A stretch of 64,000 nucleotides of DNA from JBIQKZ01 sp044464765 (GTDB lineage Bacteria; Pseudomonadota; Gammaproteobacteria; Burkholderiales; Burkholderiaceae_B), in assembly GCA_044464765.1 (NCBI GenBank), contig JBIQKZ010000007.1:1-64000 (forward strand), read 5' to 3'. Under the pieces are notes generated by a model. The model saw nothing but the letters and a program-made list of their open reading frames with translations. It made no database searches and was not told the DNA's origin. Within the stretch, counting starts at the first letter, position 1, and every line of letters begins with the position of its first letter. Made by a program: the position numbers and the translations under genes. Positions 1 to 8,347 of the stretch are shown here, one piece after another.

Positions 1-1
1 C

Positions 2-37
2 GCCGATTTGCTTGATCTGCTTGCGGGCGCCTCATAA
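2..37 (+). CDS. possible 3' end of an upstream gene (partial)
   Basis: An open frame enters from the left edge and ends at TAA (35-37), giving a C-terminal tail ADLLDLLAGAS. The tail is too short to identify. It lies 22 bases before metX on the same strand, so an upstream gene in the same operon is plausible, but random open frame cannot be excluded. Confidence 0.3.
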   Translation, partial: ADLLDLLAGAS

Positions 38-59
38 ATCCAGCTAAAGAGGTCCTGCC

Positions 60-1343
60 ATGGCCACATCTTCCGCATCATCCATTTCCAGTTCTCCCTC
101 TACGCAGGATGCCGCTGTAAATTCAAGCCACCCTTTACCCCCTTCCCCCGGCGCCGGCGATCTTCCGTCGGGATCGGTCGGCGTGGTCACGCCCGAATTC
201 ATCACATTCACCGAACCCCTGCATCTGACCAGCGGCCAAGTCCTGCCGGGCTACGAGCTGGCTGTTGAAACCTATGGCACGCTTAACGAGGCGCGCAGCA
301 ATGCGGTGCTGGTGTGCCATGCGCTGAACGCTTCTCATCATGTCGCGGGAATTTCCGCCGATAATCCCAAGGATATCGGCTGGTGGGACAATATGGTCGG
401 TCCGGGCAAAGCCCTGGACACCGACCGGTTTTTCGTGATTGGCGTCAACAATATCGGGTCGTGCTTTGGTTCTACCGGGCCTGCCAGCATCAACCCGGCC
501 ACGGGGCAGCCATGGGGGGCCGATTTTCCCATGCTTACGGTGCGCGACTGGGTGTGCGCCCAGGCAAGGCTGGCTGATCACTTTGGCATTCAGAAGTTTG
601 CGGCCGTCATGGGGGGGTCGTTGGGCGGTATGCAGGCGCTGGGGTGGGCGATCACCTGCCCGGAACGGATTGCGCATTGCGTCGTTATTGCCAGCACGCC
701 ACGGTTGTCCGCTCAGAATATCGGTTTCAACGAGGTTGCCCGCCGCTCGATTATTTCCGATCCCGATTTTCATGGCGGCAACTATTATGCGCACAATACT
801 GTGCCCAAGCGCGGGCTTTCAGTGGCGCGCATGATCGGCCACATTACCTATTTGTCCGATGACGACATGGCGGCCAAGTTCGGCCGCACACAGCGTGAAC
901 CCGCGGAAAACGGCGAATTCCACTATGGCTACGACGTTGAGTTCGAGGTGGAGTCCTATCTGCGTTATCAAGGCGAGAAATTCTCCACCTACTTCGACGC
1001 AAATACTTATCTGCTGATTACCCGCGCCCTGGATTACTTTGATCCCTCGCGCAGTTACGGGGGCGACCTGGCGAAGGCGCTAAGCGTGGCCCAGGCTGAA
1101 TTCCTGCTGGTGTCCTTTGCCACCGACTGGCGTTTTCCGCCTTCGCGTTCGCGCGAGATCGTCCAGGCTTTGCTCAAGAACCAGCGGCCGGTCACCTACG
1201 CCGAGATCGATGCGCCGCATGGCCACGATGCATTTTTGCTGGAAGATGTCCGCTATCATTCGGTCGTGCAAGGCTATTACGATCAGATTGCGGCCCAGCT
1301 TGGCCTGCCCGCCCGTCAACGTGTTACGGGAGTGCTGGCATGA
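60..1343 (+). CDS. metX: homoserine O-acyltransferase MetX
   Basis: Alpha/beta-hydrolase-fold enzyme that acylates L-homoserine in the first committed step of methionine synthesis. The 427-residue protein shows the nucleophile elbow GGSLGGM with Ser187, the acid Asp356 in TDWRFP and the catalytic histidine in HGHD near residue 389, as well as NNIGSCFGSTGP and HITYLSDDDM, all typical of MetX. The ATG follows AAGAGG at a suitable distance. The first 40 or so residues are Ser/Pro-rich and look like a disordered extension; the conserved part begins near GVVTPEF. It overlaps metW by 4 bases, the usual proteobacterial pairing. Many proteobacterial MetX enzymes that travel with MetW use succinyl-CoA; acetyl versus succinyl donor cannot be decided here. 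Confidence 0.95.
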   Translation: MATSSASSISSSPSTQDAAVNSSHPLPPSPGAGDLPSGSVGVVTPEFITFTEPLHLTSGQVLPGYELAVETYGTLNEARSNAVLVCHALNASHHVAGISADNPKDIGWWDNMVGPGKALDTDRFFVIGVNNIGSCFGSTGPASINPATGQPWGADFPMLTVRDWVCAQARLADHFGIQKFAAVMGGSLGGMQALGWAITCPERIAHCVVIASTPRLSAQNIGFNEVARRSIISDPDFHGGNYYAHNTVPKRGLSVARMIGHITYLSDDDMAAKFGRTQREPAENGEFHYGYDVEFEVESYLRYQGEKFSTYFDANTYLLITRALDYFDPSRSYGGDLAKALSVAQAEFLLVSFATDWRFPPSRSREIVQALLKNQRPVTYAEIDAPHGHDAFLLEDVRYHSVVQGYYDQIAAQLGLPARQRVTGVLA

Positions 1344-1969
1344 ATACGCAGACTACAGGCGCGTCTCGCACAGCCCTGCGGGCCGACCTTGTCCGAATAG
1401 CCCATTGGATCAAGCCTGGCAGTCGGGTTCTGGACCTGGGCTGCGGCGATGGCGCGCTGCTGGCGCATTTGCGCGATCAGAAGCAGGTAACCGGAGCCGG
1501 GGTAGAGTTCAATGACGCCAAAGTCATTGCATCGGTCAAGCGCGGTGTACGAGTGATCCAGCAGAACTTGGAAGAAGGTTTGGCGCTGTTTGATGACCAG
1601 CAGTTCGACTCGGTTGTGTTGTCACAAACCTTGCAAGCCATGCATAATACCGAGCACATATTGTCTGAAATGGCTCGGGTGGCAAGATACGGCATCGTAT
1701 CGTTTCCCAACTTTGGCTATTGGCCTCATGGCTGGTCGATCTTGCGCGGACGCATGCCGGTAACGGGGGAAATGCCGTACGAATGGTACAACACCCCCAA
1801 TATCCATTTGTGCACGCTGAAAGACTTCGAAGGCTTGGCCGCCAAGCTTGGGCTTCGGATCACGGACCTGGCAACGTTTAATGGGGACCGCGAAATCAAA
1901 TGTTTGCCAGGTTGGCGTAGTACCCTTGCGGTTTATCGCTTCGAATCGCCGTTAGGGCAGGAAAAATAA
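1340..1969 (+). CDS. metW: methionine biosynthesis protein MetW
   Basis: MetW-family protein of 209 residues with a class I SAM-methyltransferase-like fold; the glycine-rich loop VLDLGCGDGALL is at about residues 30-41. In proteobacteria it is translationally coupled to metX and is thought to support MetX activity, although its precise biochemical role is not settled. Here the start codon overlaps the metX stop (ATGA, 1340-1343). The segments GIVSFPNFGYW, MPYEWYNTPNIHLCT and FNGDREIKCLP are characteristic of the family. Length and motifs look complete. Confidence 0.93.
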   Translation: MNTQTTGASRTALRADLVRIAHWIKPGSRVLDLGCGDGALLAHLRDQKQVTGAGVEFNDAKVIASVKRGVRVIQQNLEEGLALFDDQQFDSVVLSQTLQAMHNTEHILSEMARVARYGIVSFPNFGYWPHGWSILRGRMPVTGEMPYEWYNTPNIHLCTLKDFEGLAAKLGLRITDLATFNGDREIKCLPGWRSTLAVYRFESPLGQEK

Positions 1970-1981
1970 CAGGGGATTATC

Positions 1982-3226
1982 ATCGCTTCGCTGTCTAGTG
2001 TCTACGCCAGCCCGCGTGTCGCGCCCTTGCTCGTTCTGGGCTTTGCCAGCGGGCTGCCGCTGGCGCTAACGTCGGGCACCTTGCAGGCTTGGGCGACGGT
2101 TTCAGGCGTCTCGCTGCAAAGTATTGGCTTCCTCACGCTGGTCGGCACGGCCTATACGCTTAAATTCTTGTGGGCGCCGTTTGTCGACCGTTATGCGCCT
2201 CCCTTCCTGGGGCGGCGACGGAGCTGGGTTTTCTGCACCCAAGTTCTTCTGGCCTTATCGATTGCCTGTATGGGGCTGCTGTCTCCTTCAAACGATTTGC
2301 TTCTATTGGCGCTGGTGGCGGTTTTTGTTGCCTTCTTGTCGGCCACGCAGGATATCGCCTTCGACGCCTACAGTACGGACGTTCTGCGCGATAGCGAGCG
2401 GGCGGCGGGCGCCGCAGTCAAGGTGCTGGGTTACCGGCTGGCCATGATCGTGTCGGGTGGGCTGGCCCTGGTGCTGGCGGGCAGTTGGCTGGGTTGGTCG
2501 TACACCTATATGCTGATGGGCTTGTTCATGCTGTTGTGCGCGATCGCTACCGTGTTGGCTCCCGAGCCTGAAACGGTGGCTGCCGCGCCGCGTACGCTGG
2601 GCCTTGCCGTGGTGGAGCCGTTGTCCGAGTTCTTCAGCCGACGCGGTGCGGTGATGATTCTGGTGCTGGTCGTTCTGTACAAACTGGGCGATGCGTTTGC
2701 CGGCGCATTGTCCACCACCTTCCTGATTCGCGGCGCAGGCTTCAGCGTGGAAGAAGTGGGCATGGTCAACAAGATCTTTGGTCTTGCGGCGACCATTATC
2801 GGCGCTCTGGCGGGCGGCGCGCTGATGTCCAGAATGGGCTTGTACCGCTCCCTGATGTGGTTTGGCATTTTGCAGGGGGTTTCCAATTTCGGCTACTGGG
2901 TGCTGGCGGTTACACCACCGCATTTATATTCCATGGCGGTTGTGGTTGGCGTTGAAAACATCTGTGGCGGCCTGGGCACGGCCGCATTCGTGGCTCTGTT
3001 GATGGCGCTTTGCCGTCAGCAGTTTTCGGCAACGCAATTTGCTTTGTTGTCAGCGCTGTCGGCGGTGGGGCGCACCTACCTGGCCGGGCCGTTTACCCCG
3101 CCCCTGGTCGAGTCGTTCGGCTGGCCGGGCTTCTTCGTGCTTACCGTGTTTATTGCTGTGCCGGGCCTGCTGCTTTTATGGTTCAAGCGCCAAGAGATCC
3201 GCGCGCTGGACAATCCGGTGACCTGA
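1982..3226 (+). CDS. ampG: AmpG-like muropeptide MFS transporter (non-standard start)
   Basis: Major facilitator permease of the AmpG family, which imports anhydro-muropeptides for cell-wall recycling. Family signatures include LGFASGLPLALTSGTLQAW near the N terminus and SATQDIAFDAYSTD in the middle; about 12 membrane segments are visible. The only NTG start that stands out is TTG at 2027, but it would cut into the conserved first helix. The frame is open to the metW stop at 1967-1969, and the upstream residues ASLSSVYASPRVAPL match the family. No ATG or GTG exists there, only ATT (1976), ATC (1979, 1982) and CTG (1991). I placed the start at 1982 because AGGGG (1971-1975) is 6 bases before it; this is uncertain. 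The next gene starts 3 bases after the stop. Confidence 0.82.
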   Translation: MASLSSVYASPRVAPLLVLGFASGLPLALTSGTLQAWATVSGVSLQSIGFLTLVGTAYTLKFLWAPFVDRYAPPFLGRRRSWVFCTQVLLALSIACMGLLSPSNDLLLLALVAVFVAFLSATQDIAFDAYSTDVLRDSERAAGAAVKVLGYRLAMIVSGGLALVLAGSWLGWSYTYMLMGLFMLLCAIATVLAPEPETVAAAPRTLGLAVVEPLSEFFSRRGAVMILVLVVLYKLGDAFAGALSTTFLIRGAGFSVEEVGMVNKIFGLAATIIGALAGGALMSRMGLYRSLMWFGILQGVSNFGYWVLAVTPPHLYSMAVVVGVENICGGLGTAAFVALLMALCRQQFSATQFALLSALSAVGRTYLAGPFTPPLVESFGWPGFFVLTVFIAVPGLLLLWFKRQEIRALDNPVT

Positions 3227-3229
3227 GCC

Positions 3230-3844
3230 ATGCTGCTTATTGCTTACCTGGTTGCAATCACGGCCGAGGCCATGACGGCGGCGCTGACCGCCGGCCGCCG
3301 CGATATGGACTGGATCGGGGTGTGCATCGTGGCGTGCATAACCGCTTTGGGGGGCGGGTCGGTGCGAGATGTCTTGCTGGGACACTATCCCTTGACGTGG
3401 GTCAGGCATCCGGAATACCTGTGGTTGACAGCCGGCGCTGCCTTGCTTACCGCGCTGATCGCGCCGGTCATGAAGCACTTGCATAAAGTATTTTTGTGGC
3501 TGGACGCCTTGGGCCTGGTGGTTTTCACCGTTATCGGTTGTCAGGTTGCTCTTGAAATGCAATTGCCGGTGACCATTGTGTTGATCAGCGGGATGATCAC
3601 GGGGTGCGCCGGGGGTGTCTTAAGGGATGTCTTGTGCAACGACATTCCTCTCTTGTTTCGCAAGGAGCTGTACGCCAGCGTGTCGATGGTGACGGGGGGG
3701 CTGTTCATGACTTCGATCCATTTCAATGTGCCGCTGCACCTGGCCATGGTGGGTTCGATGGCGATCGGGCTTGCGTTGCGCATGCTGGCGCTGCGCTTCA
3801 ATTGGCAAATGCCCAAATTCGTTTACAGAGACGATTGGCACTAG
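3230..3844 (+). CDS. YicG/YadS-type small membrane protein (PF03458, TRIC-like)
   Basis: A 204-residue integral membrane protein with about seven hydrophobic segments and an internal duplication: the same glycine/arginine motif appears as GGGSVRDVLLG and again as GGVLRDVL, the mark of the former UPF0126 family. Members are trimeric intracellular cation channel-like proteins, and the Pfam domain is also named for glycine transport; the substrate of this copy is unknown. It begins 3 bases after the ampG-like stop, so the two are probably cotranscribed. Confidence 0.82.
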   Translation: MLLIAYLVAITAEAMTAALTAGRRDMDWIGVCIVACITALGGGSVRDVLLGHYPLTWVRHPEYLWLTAGAALLTALIAPVMKHLHKVFLWLDALGLVVFTVIGCQVALEMQLPVTIVLISGMITGCAGGVLRDVLCNDIPLLFRKELYASVSMVTGGLFMTSIHFNVPLHLAMVGSMAIGLALRMLALRFNWQMPKFVYRDDWH

Positions 3845-3997
3845 TGACATTAGTGCTATCCAATGCCGCTGTGCTCCGCGCGTAAGCGAGGCCTGTGTTC
3901 CGTTGCGTTGCGCGATGATCAGGCGCGGTGCAGCCTGCGGCCGCTTGTCCCCGTATACACTGTGTTCATCTTGAACTGAATAAAGCGATCCATAGCA

Positions 3998-4786
3998 ATG
4001 CTTAGAATTATTTCCGCAAATCTTAACGGAATACGGTCGGCGGTCAATAAAGGATTTCTGCAATGGCTGCCCGAACAGAATGCGGACTTCATTTGTTTAC
4101 AGGAACTCAAAGCGCAAGCGGCGAATCTGACGCCTGAAATGCAGAAGCCCGATGGCTACCACGGCTTTTTTCACTTTGCCGAGAAAAAGGGCTATAGCGG
4201 CGTGGGTGTGTATGCTCGTCGTGAGCCGAACAAGGTTGTCGAAGGGCTGGGCGTACCCGAGATTGACGCCGAAGGCCGCTACCTGGAATTGGTGTACGAC
4301 GACCTGGCGCTGATTTCCCTGTATCTTCCCTCGGGTTCCAGCGGCGATCATCGGCAGGCGGCCAAGTTCGTGTTCATGGAGCATTTTTTCGGCCACCTGG
4401 CCGATCTGGCCAAGCGTGGTTGCCAAGTGGTTTTGTGCGGCGACTGGAATATTGCGCACCAGGAAATCGATCTTAAAAACTGGAAAGGCAATCTGAAAAA
4501 CAGCGGCTTTTTGCCTGAAGAACGCGCCTGGATGACGAAGGTGCTGGGCGGGTTGGGCTGGGTGGATGTCTATCGCAGCCTGTATCCCGACACCACCAGC
4601 GAATGCTATACGTGGTGGAGCAACCGCGGCCAGGCCCGCGCCAACAACGTCGGGTGGCGCATCGACTACCAGATCGCCACCCCCGGCATCGCGGCCACTG
4701 CTAAACAGGCGTCCATTTATAAAGACTCCTGGTTCAGCGATCATGCGCCCCTGACCATTGATTACGACTGGGCATTGAAGAGCTGA
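3998..4786 (+). CDS. xth: exodeoxyribonuclease III
   Basis: Exonuclease III-family AP endonuclease of base-excision repair, 262 residues. All family motifs are present: N-terminal SANLNGIRSA (Asn8), metal-binding Glu in CLQELK (about 35-40), SLYLPSG, GDWNIAH with the catalytic Asp/Asn pair, WRIDY and the C-terminal SDHAP histidine. The start ATG follows a weak ribosome binding site. It is preceded by a 153-base gap that probably holds its promoter. The transporter gene follows after only 11 bases, suggesting cotranscription although the functions are unrelated. Confidence 0.94.
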   Translation: MLRIISANLNGIRSAVNKGFLQWLPEQNADFICLQELKAQAANLTPEMQKPDGYHGFFHFAEKKGYSGVGVYARREPNKVVEGLGVPEIDAEGRYLELVYDDLALISLYLPSGSSGDHRQAAKFVFMEHFFGHLADLAKRGCQVVLCGDWNIAHQEIDLKNWKGNLKNSGFLPEERAWMTKVLGGLGWVDVYRSLYPDTTSECYTWWSNRGQARANNVGWRIDYQIATPGIAATAKQASIYKDSWFSDHAPLTIDYDWALKS

Positions 4787-4797
4787 TTCTTCACAGC

Positions 4798-6792
4798 ATG
4801 AAAAAAACACTGCATCCACCTGTATTTTTTACCTCGGCCGCATTCATCCTGACCATTGTGGCCTTTACGATGCTTGCGCCGGAGGTGGCGCAGGACATGT
4901 TCGGCGCGATCCAGGCGTGGATACTGGAAAACGCCAGTTGGTTCTATGTCCTGGCAGTCGCCATTATCTTGCTGGCTGTCGTGTTCCTGGCGGTTAGCCG
5001 CTATGGCGACATTAAATTGGGCCCAGACCATAGTCAACCGGATTACCGGGACGTCACCTGGTTTGCCATGCTGTTCTCTGCGGGGATGGGCATCGGCTTG
5101 ATGTTCTTCGGTGTGGCTGAACCCGTCATGCACTTTATTGACCCGCCGGTGGGCGATGCCGGGACGGTGGCGGCGGCGCGCGAGGCCATGAGCATTACGT
5201 TCTTCCACTGGGGCTTGCATGCCTGGTCGATTTACGCCATCGTCGGGTTGACGCTGGCCTTCTTCAGTTATCGGCATGGGTTGCCGTTAACGTTGCGCTC
5301 GGCCCTATACCCGCTGATCGGCGATCGAATCCACGGTCCGATTGGGCATGCTGTCGACATCTTTGCCGTGATCGGCACGGTTTTTGGCATTGCAACGTCG
5401 CTGGGCTTGGGCGTGGCCCAGATCAACAGCGGGCTTACCCACTTGTTCGACCTGCCATCCAATGTGATGGTCCAAATCATCCTGATCGCCATCGCCACGT
5501 CGCTAGCGACCATCTCCGTCGCCAGCGGGCTGGATCGCGGCATACGCATTCTCTCGGAATTCAATCTTGTCCTGGCAGTGGGTTTGATGCTCTTCGTGTT
5601 TCTGCTGGGGCCGACGATTTTTATTCTTCAGACCTTTGTGCAAAACACAGGTTCATATTTGTCCGATTTGGTGGACAAGACATTCAATCTTTATGCCTAC
5701 GAGCCCAACGAGTGGATCGGCGGCTGGACACTGTTCTACTGGGGTTGGTGGATTGCCTGGTCGCCTTTTGTGGGCTTGTTCATTGCCCGTATTTCCCGGG
5801 GGCGCACCATACGTGAATTCGTACGCGGCGTGCTGTTGGTCCCGGCGGGCTTCACCTTGCTGTGGATGACGATATTCGGCGACACGGCCATTCATTTCAT
5901 CCTTATGGATGGGGTGCAGAGCCTGGCGCAGATTGTGTCCCAGGACAGTTCGCTGGCCTTGTTTGTGTTTCTCGAGCAGTTGCCGCTGGCCGCCATCACC
6001 TCGATAGTCGCCATCGCAATGGTGGTGGTCTTCTTCGTTACTTCGGCCGACTCGGGAGCGCTGGTGGTCGACATGCTGGCTTCAGGCGGCGCAGAAGGTT
6101 CGCCGGTCTGGCAGCGTATCTTCTGGTCGTCCTTGATGGGCGTGGTGGCGATTGCCTTGCTGCTGGCCGATGGGCTGGAGGCCTTGCAAACCGCCACCAT
6201 TGCCAGTGCACTGCCGTTTTCCGTGATTCTGTTGCTGGCGGTGTGGGGACTGTTCAAGGCGCTTAAGCTGGATGCCACCAAACGACGCATCCGCTACCAG
6301 ACCATTACCCGATCACAGCCCGCCGGCAATAGCCAGGGCTGGCAGCGGCGTTTGCGAAATATCGTCAGGATGCCCAAGAAGGAACATGTATTACTTTTCA
6401 TGCAGGATGACGTCCTGCCTGCCATGCACGCGGTCGCCAATGAGCTGCGCGAGCAGGGTTATGAAGTTCACGTCAATGAACAAGGGGATGGGAATGAAAT
6501 GTGCTTGGACGTACGACATCACGGCGAACACATGGATTTTGCCTATGCCGTTTGGCCGCTGGAGCAGGTGCGGCCCGCCCTGACACCTGAGGAAGTCAGT
6601 CACGATGAAGAGAGTCGTTATTTTCGTGCCGAGGTCTTCTTGCGCGAAGGGGGGCAGGACTATGACATTATGGGCTGGACCCAGGACGAAGTGATCGACG
6701 ATATTCTGGACCAGTATGAACGCCATCGTCAGTACCTGCATATGGTGCACGGGGCGGCGGCTGCGCGTGATGCAGTGCTACCCGAAACATAA
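4798..6792 (+). CDS. betT: BCCT-family betaine/choline/carnitine transporter
   Basis: Secondary transporter of the betaine-choline-carnitine family, 664 residues with twelve predicted membrane helices in residues 10-490. The Trp-rich signature helix (GWTLFYWGWWIAWSPFVG, about 309-326) and GMGIGLMFFGVAEP (about 96-109) are diagnostic. A cytoplasmic tail of roughly 170 residues follows, the BetT/BetU type of arrangement associated with osmotic control of choline or betaine uptake. The exact substrate cannot be read from sequence. The gene ends 50 bases before the promoter of the glycine riboswitch; glycine betaine can be degraded to glycine, so the neighbourhood is metabolically sensible, but no shared control is shown. 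Confidence 0.9.
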   Translation: MKKTLHPPVFFTSAAFILTIVAFTMLAPEVAQDMFGAIQAWILENASWFYVLAVAIILLAVVFLAVSRYGDIKLGPDHSQPDYRDVTWFAMLFSAGMGIGLMFFGVAEPVMHFIDPPVGDAGTVAAAREAMSITFFHWGLHAWSIYAIVGLTLAFFSYRHGLPLTLRSALYPLIGDRIHGPIGHAVDIFAVIGTVFGIATSLGLGVAQINSGLTHLFDLPSNVMVQIILIAIATSLATISVASGLDRGIRILSEFNLVLAVGLMLFVFLLGPTIFILQTFVQNTGSYLSDLVDKTFNLYAYEPNEWIGGWTLFYWGWWIAWSPFVGLFIARISRGRTIREFVRGVLLVPAGFTLLWMTIFGDTAIHFILMDGVQSLAQIVSQDSSLALFVFLEQLPLAAITSIVAIAMVVVFFVTSADSGALVVDMLASGGAEGSPVWQRIFWSSLMGVVAIALLLADGLEALQTATIASALPFSVILLLAVWGLFKALKLDATKRRIRYQTITRSQPAGNSQGWQRRLRNIVRMPKKEHVLLFMQDDVLPAMHAVANELREQGYEVHVNEQGDGNEMCLDVRHHGEHMDFAYAVWPLEQVRPALTPEEVSHDEESRYFRAEVFLREGGQDYDIMGWTQDEVIDDILDQYERHRQYLHMVHGAAAARDAVLPET

Positions 6793-6841
6793 GGCGAATG
6801 AGAAGCCAGGGGCAGGTCGCGGAAGGTCACAAGGAACCCTC

Positions 6842-6870
6842 TTGACCGCAAAATTTTCGCCCCGTACACT
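6842..6870 (+). promoter_or_regulatory. sigma-70-like promoter for gcv riboswitch transcript
   Basis: TTGACC (6842-6847) and TACACT (6865-6870) are separated by exactly 17 bases, a good match to a housekeeping promoter. Transcription would start near 6877, a few bases before the first glycine aptamer. This is a consensus match by eye. Confidence 0.65.
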
Positions 6871-6880
6871 ACGCCAACCA

Positions 6881-7076
6881 GTCAGGAGAGAGCACACCCA
6901 GCGAGGTATGTGCCGCCGAAGGTGAACACCCAAAACTCTCAGGCGAAAGGACTGTCTGGCCCGTGGCGCTATGTAATGCGCGCCACGTACTCTGGAGAGC
7001 GGTTTCCGTGCGAAACCCACCGAAGGGGCAGGGCTTTCACATAGCCCGAATCTCTCAGGTATCAAGGACAGAGCGG
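6881..7076 (+). ncRNA. tandem glycine riboswitch (two aptamers)
   Basis: Two successive glycine aptamers lie directly upstream of gcvT. The first (about 6881-6957) has GGAGAG, then GCCGAAGGTGAA and the closing ACTCTCAGGCGAAAGGAC. The second (about 6989-7076) has CTGGAGAGCGG, ACCGAAGGGGC and TCTCTCAGGTATCAAGGACAG. Paired aptamers in one leader are the classic arrangement that switches on glycine cleavage genes when glycine is plentiful. Boundaries are estimated from the paired GAGAG/CTCTC arms. Confidence 0.93.
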
Positions 7077-7081
7077 GAAGG

Positions 7082-7103
7082 GGCCGGCTATCGGCCGTCT
7101 TTT
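7082..7103 (+). terminator. candidate riboswitch expression-platform terminator
   Basis: GGCCG (7082-7086) and CGGCC (7092-7096) form a short G/C stem with a loop of about five bases, followed by GTCTTTT (7097-7103). It sits between the second aptamer and the gcvT start, where an expression platform is expected. The stem is only 5-6 bp and the T tract is interrupted, so control through ribosome-site access is an alternative. Confidence 0.45.
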
Positions 7104-7124
7104 ACCGTCCTGTTTATACGAGCC

Positions 7125-8270
7125 ATGAGTCAAACCACTTCCCCACGCAGAACTTCCCTGGCGCCATGCCACACAGCGCTTGGCGCTCATTTTATCGACT
7201 TCGGCGGCTGGGAAATGCCGGCCCATTACGGATCGCAGATCGAAGAACACCATGCGGTGCGAAACGATGCCGGCATGTTCGACGTATCGCATATGTGTGT
7301 CGTGGATGTAGAAGGCAAGAATGCCAAGCCGTTCTTGCGCACGGTGTTTGCCAATGATGTCGACAAGCTGAAAACGCCGGGCAAGGCCTTGTACACCTGC
7401 ATGCTCAACGAGCAGGGCGGCATTCTTGATGATCTCATCATTTACTATTTTTCCGATGACTGCTTTCGCCTGGTGGTCAACGCGGCAACCGCCGAAAGCG
7501 ATTTAGCCTGGCTGGAAAGCCAGAATCGCGCCTTGGGCACGGCCGTCACTCTGACTTCCAGGCGTATCGACAATGCGCCTGCTTCTGGTCAGGCGCTGGG
7601 CATTATCGCGGTTCAGGGGCCTAATGCCCGCAACAAGACGTGGGCCGCCATTCCGGGATCGCAAGCCGCTTCGGAGTCAACTAAACCCTTTAACGCCGTG
7701 CAAATGACCGATCCCGAGCTAGGAGAAATCATGATTGCGCGCACCGGCTATACCGGCGAAGACGGCTTCGAGCTGATGCTTGATGCCGACAAGGCGGCCC
7801 TGCTCTGGAACCGGCTGGTCGAGGCGGGTGTCCAGCCGGCCGGTTTGGGGTGCCGGGATACGCTAAGGCTGGAGGCCGGCATGAACCTTTATGGGCAAGA
7901 CATGGACGCCACGACGTCGCCGCTCGACGCCGGCCTGGGCTGGACGGTGGCGCTCGACGCAGACCGCGACTTCATTGGCAAACAGGCCTTGCAGGCCCAA
8001 GGTCAGCAACATGCCTTGGTTGGCTTGGTCGCCCTGGAGCGCGGCGGCATATTCCGCGCCCATCAAGCGGTCCAGGTCGGCCAGGGTTTGGGCGAAGTGA
8101 CAAGCGGCACGTTCAGCCCCACCATGCAAAAGACCATTGCCATTGCGCGTGTGCCTTGCGGGGTGGAAGCTGGGATCGAGGCGCTGGTCAGCGTACGTGG
8201 AAAACAGGTGCCGGCGCGCGTGGTCAGCCTGCCCTTCGTGCGTCATGGAAAGCAAGTGTGCGACGCGTAA
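7125..8270 (+). CDS. gcvT: glycine cleavage system aminomethyltransferase (T protein)
   Basis: T protein of the glycine cleavage system. It transfers the methylene group from aminomethyl-lipoyl H protein to tetrahydrofolate and releases ammonia. The frame is open from 6963, inside the riboswitch, but the ATG at 7125 gives the family N terminus (SLAPCHTALGAHFIDFGGWEMP) and 381 residues, so it is chosen. Motifs include GWEMPAHYG, MFDVSHM, ARTGYTGEDGFEL and the C-terminal half with GEVTSGTFSPTM, all expected. The gene is followed after 77 bases by gcvP; gcvH, normally between the two, is not there. Confidence 0.95.
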   Translation: MSQTTSPRRTSLAPCHTALGAHFIDFGGWEMPAHYGSQIEEHHAVRNDAGMFDVSHMCVVDVEGKNAKPFLRTVFANDVDKLKTPGKALYTCMLNEQGGILDDLIIYYFSDDCFRLVVNAATAESDLAWLESQNRALGTAVTLTSRRIDNAPASGQALGIIAVQGPNARNKTWAAIPGSQAASESTKPFNAVQMTDPELGEIMIARTGYTGEDGFELMLDADKAALLWNRLVEAGVQPAGLGCRDTLRLEAGMNLYGQDMDATTSPLDAGLGWTVALDADRDFIGKQALQAQGQQHALVGLVALERGGIFRAHQAVQVGQGLGEVTSGTFSPTMQKTIAIARVPCGVEAGIEALVSVRGKQVPARVVSLPFVRHGKQVCDA

Positions 8271-8347
8271 GTGTGTGCGTCGATCGACGCGCACGACCAG
8301 TTATCTGAATATCCAGTATTAATGTTTCTATGCAAGGAAGTCGCTGA

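Noticed and set aside
6963..7124. N-terminal extension of gcvT starting inside the second aptamer
   Set aside because: The stretch is riboswitch RNA and the ATG at 7125 yields the standard GcvT N terminus.
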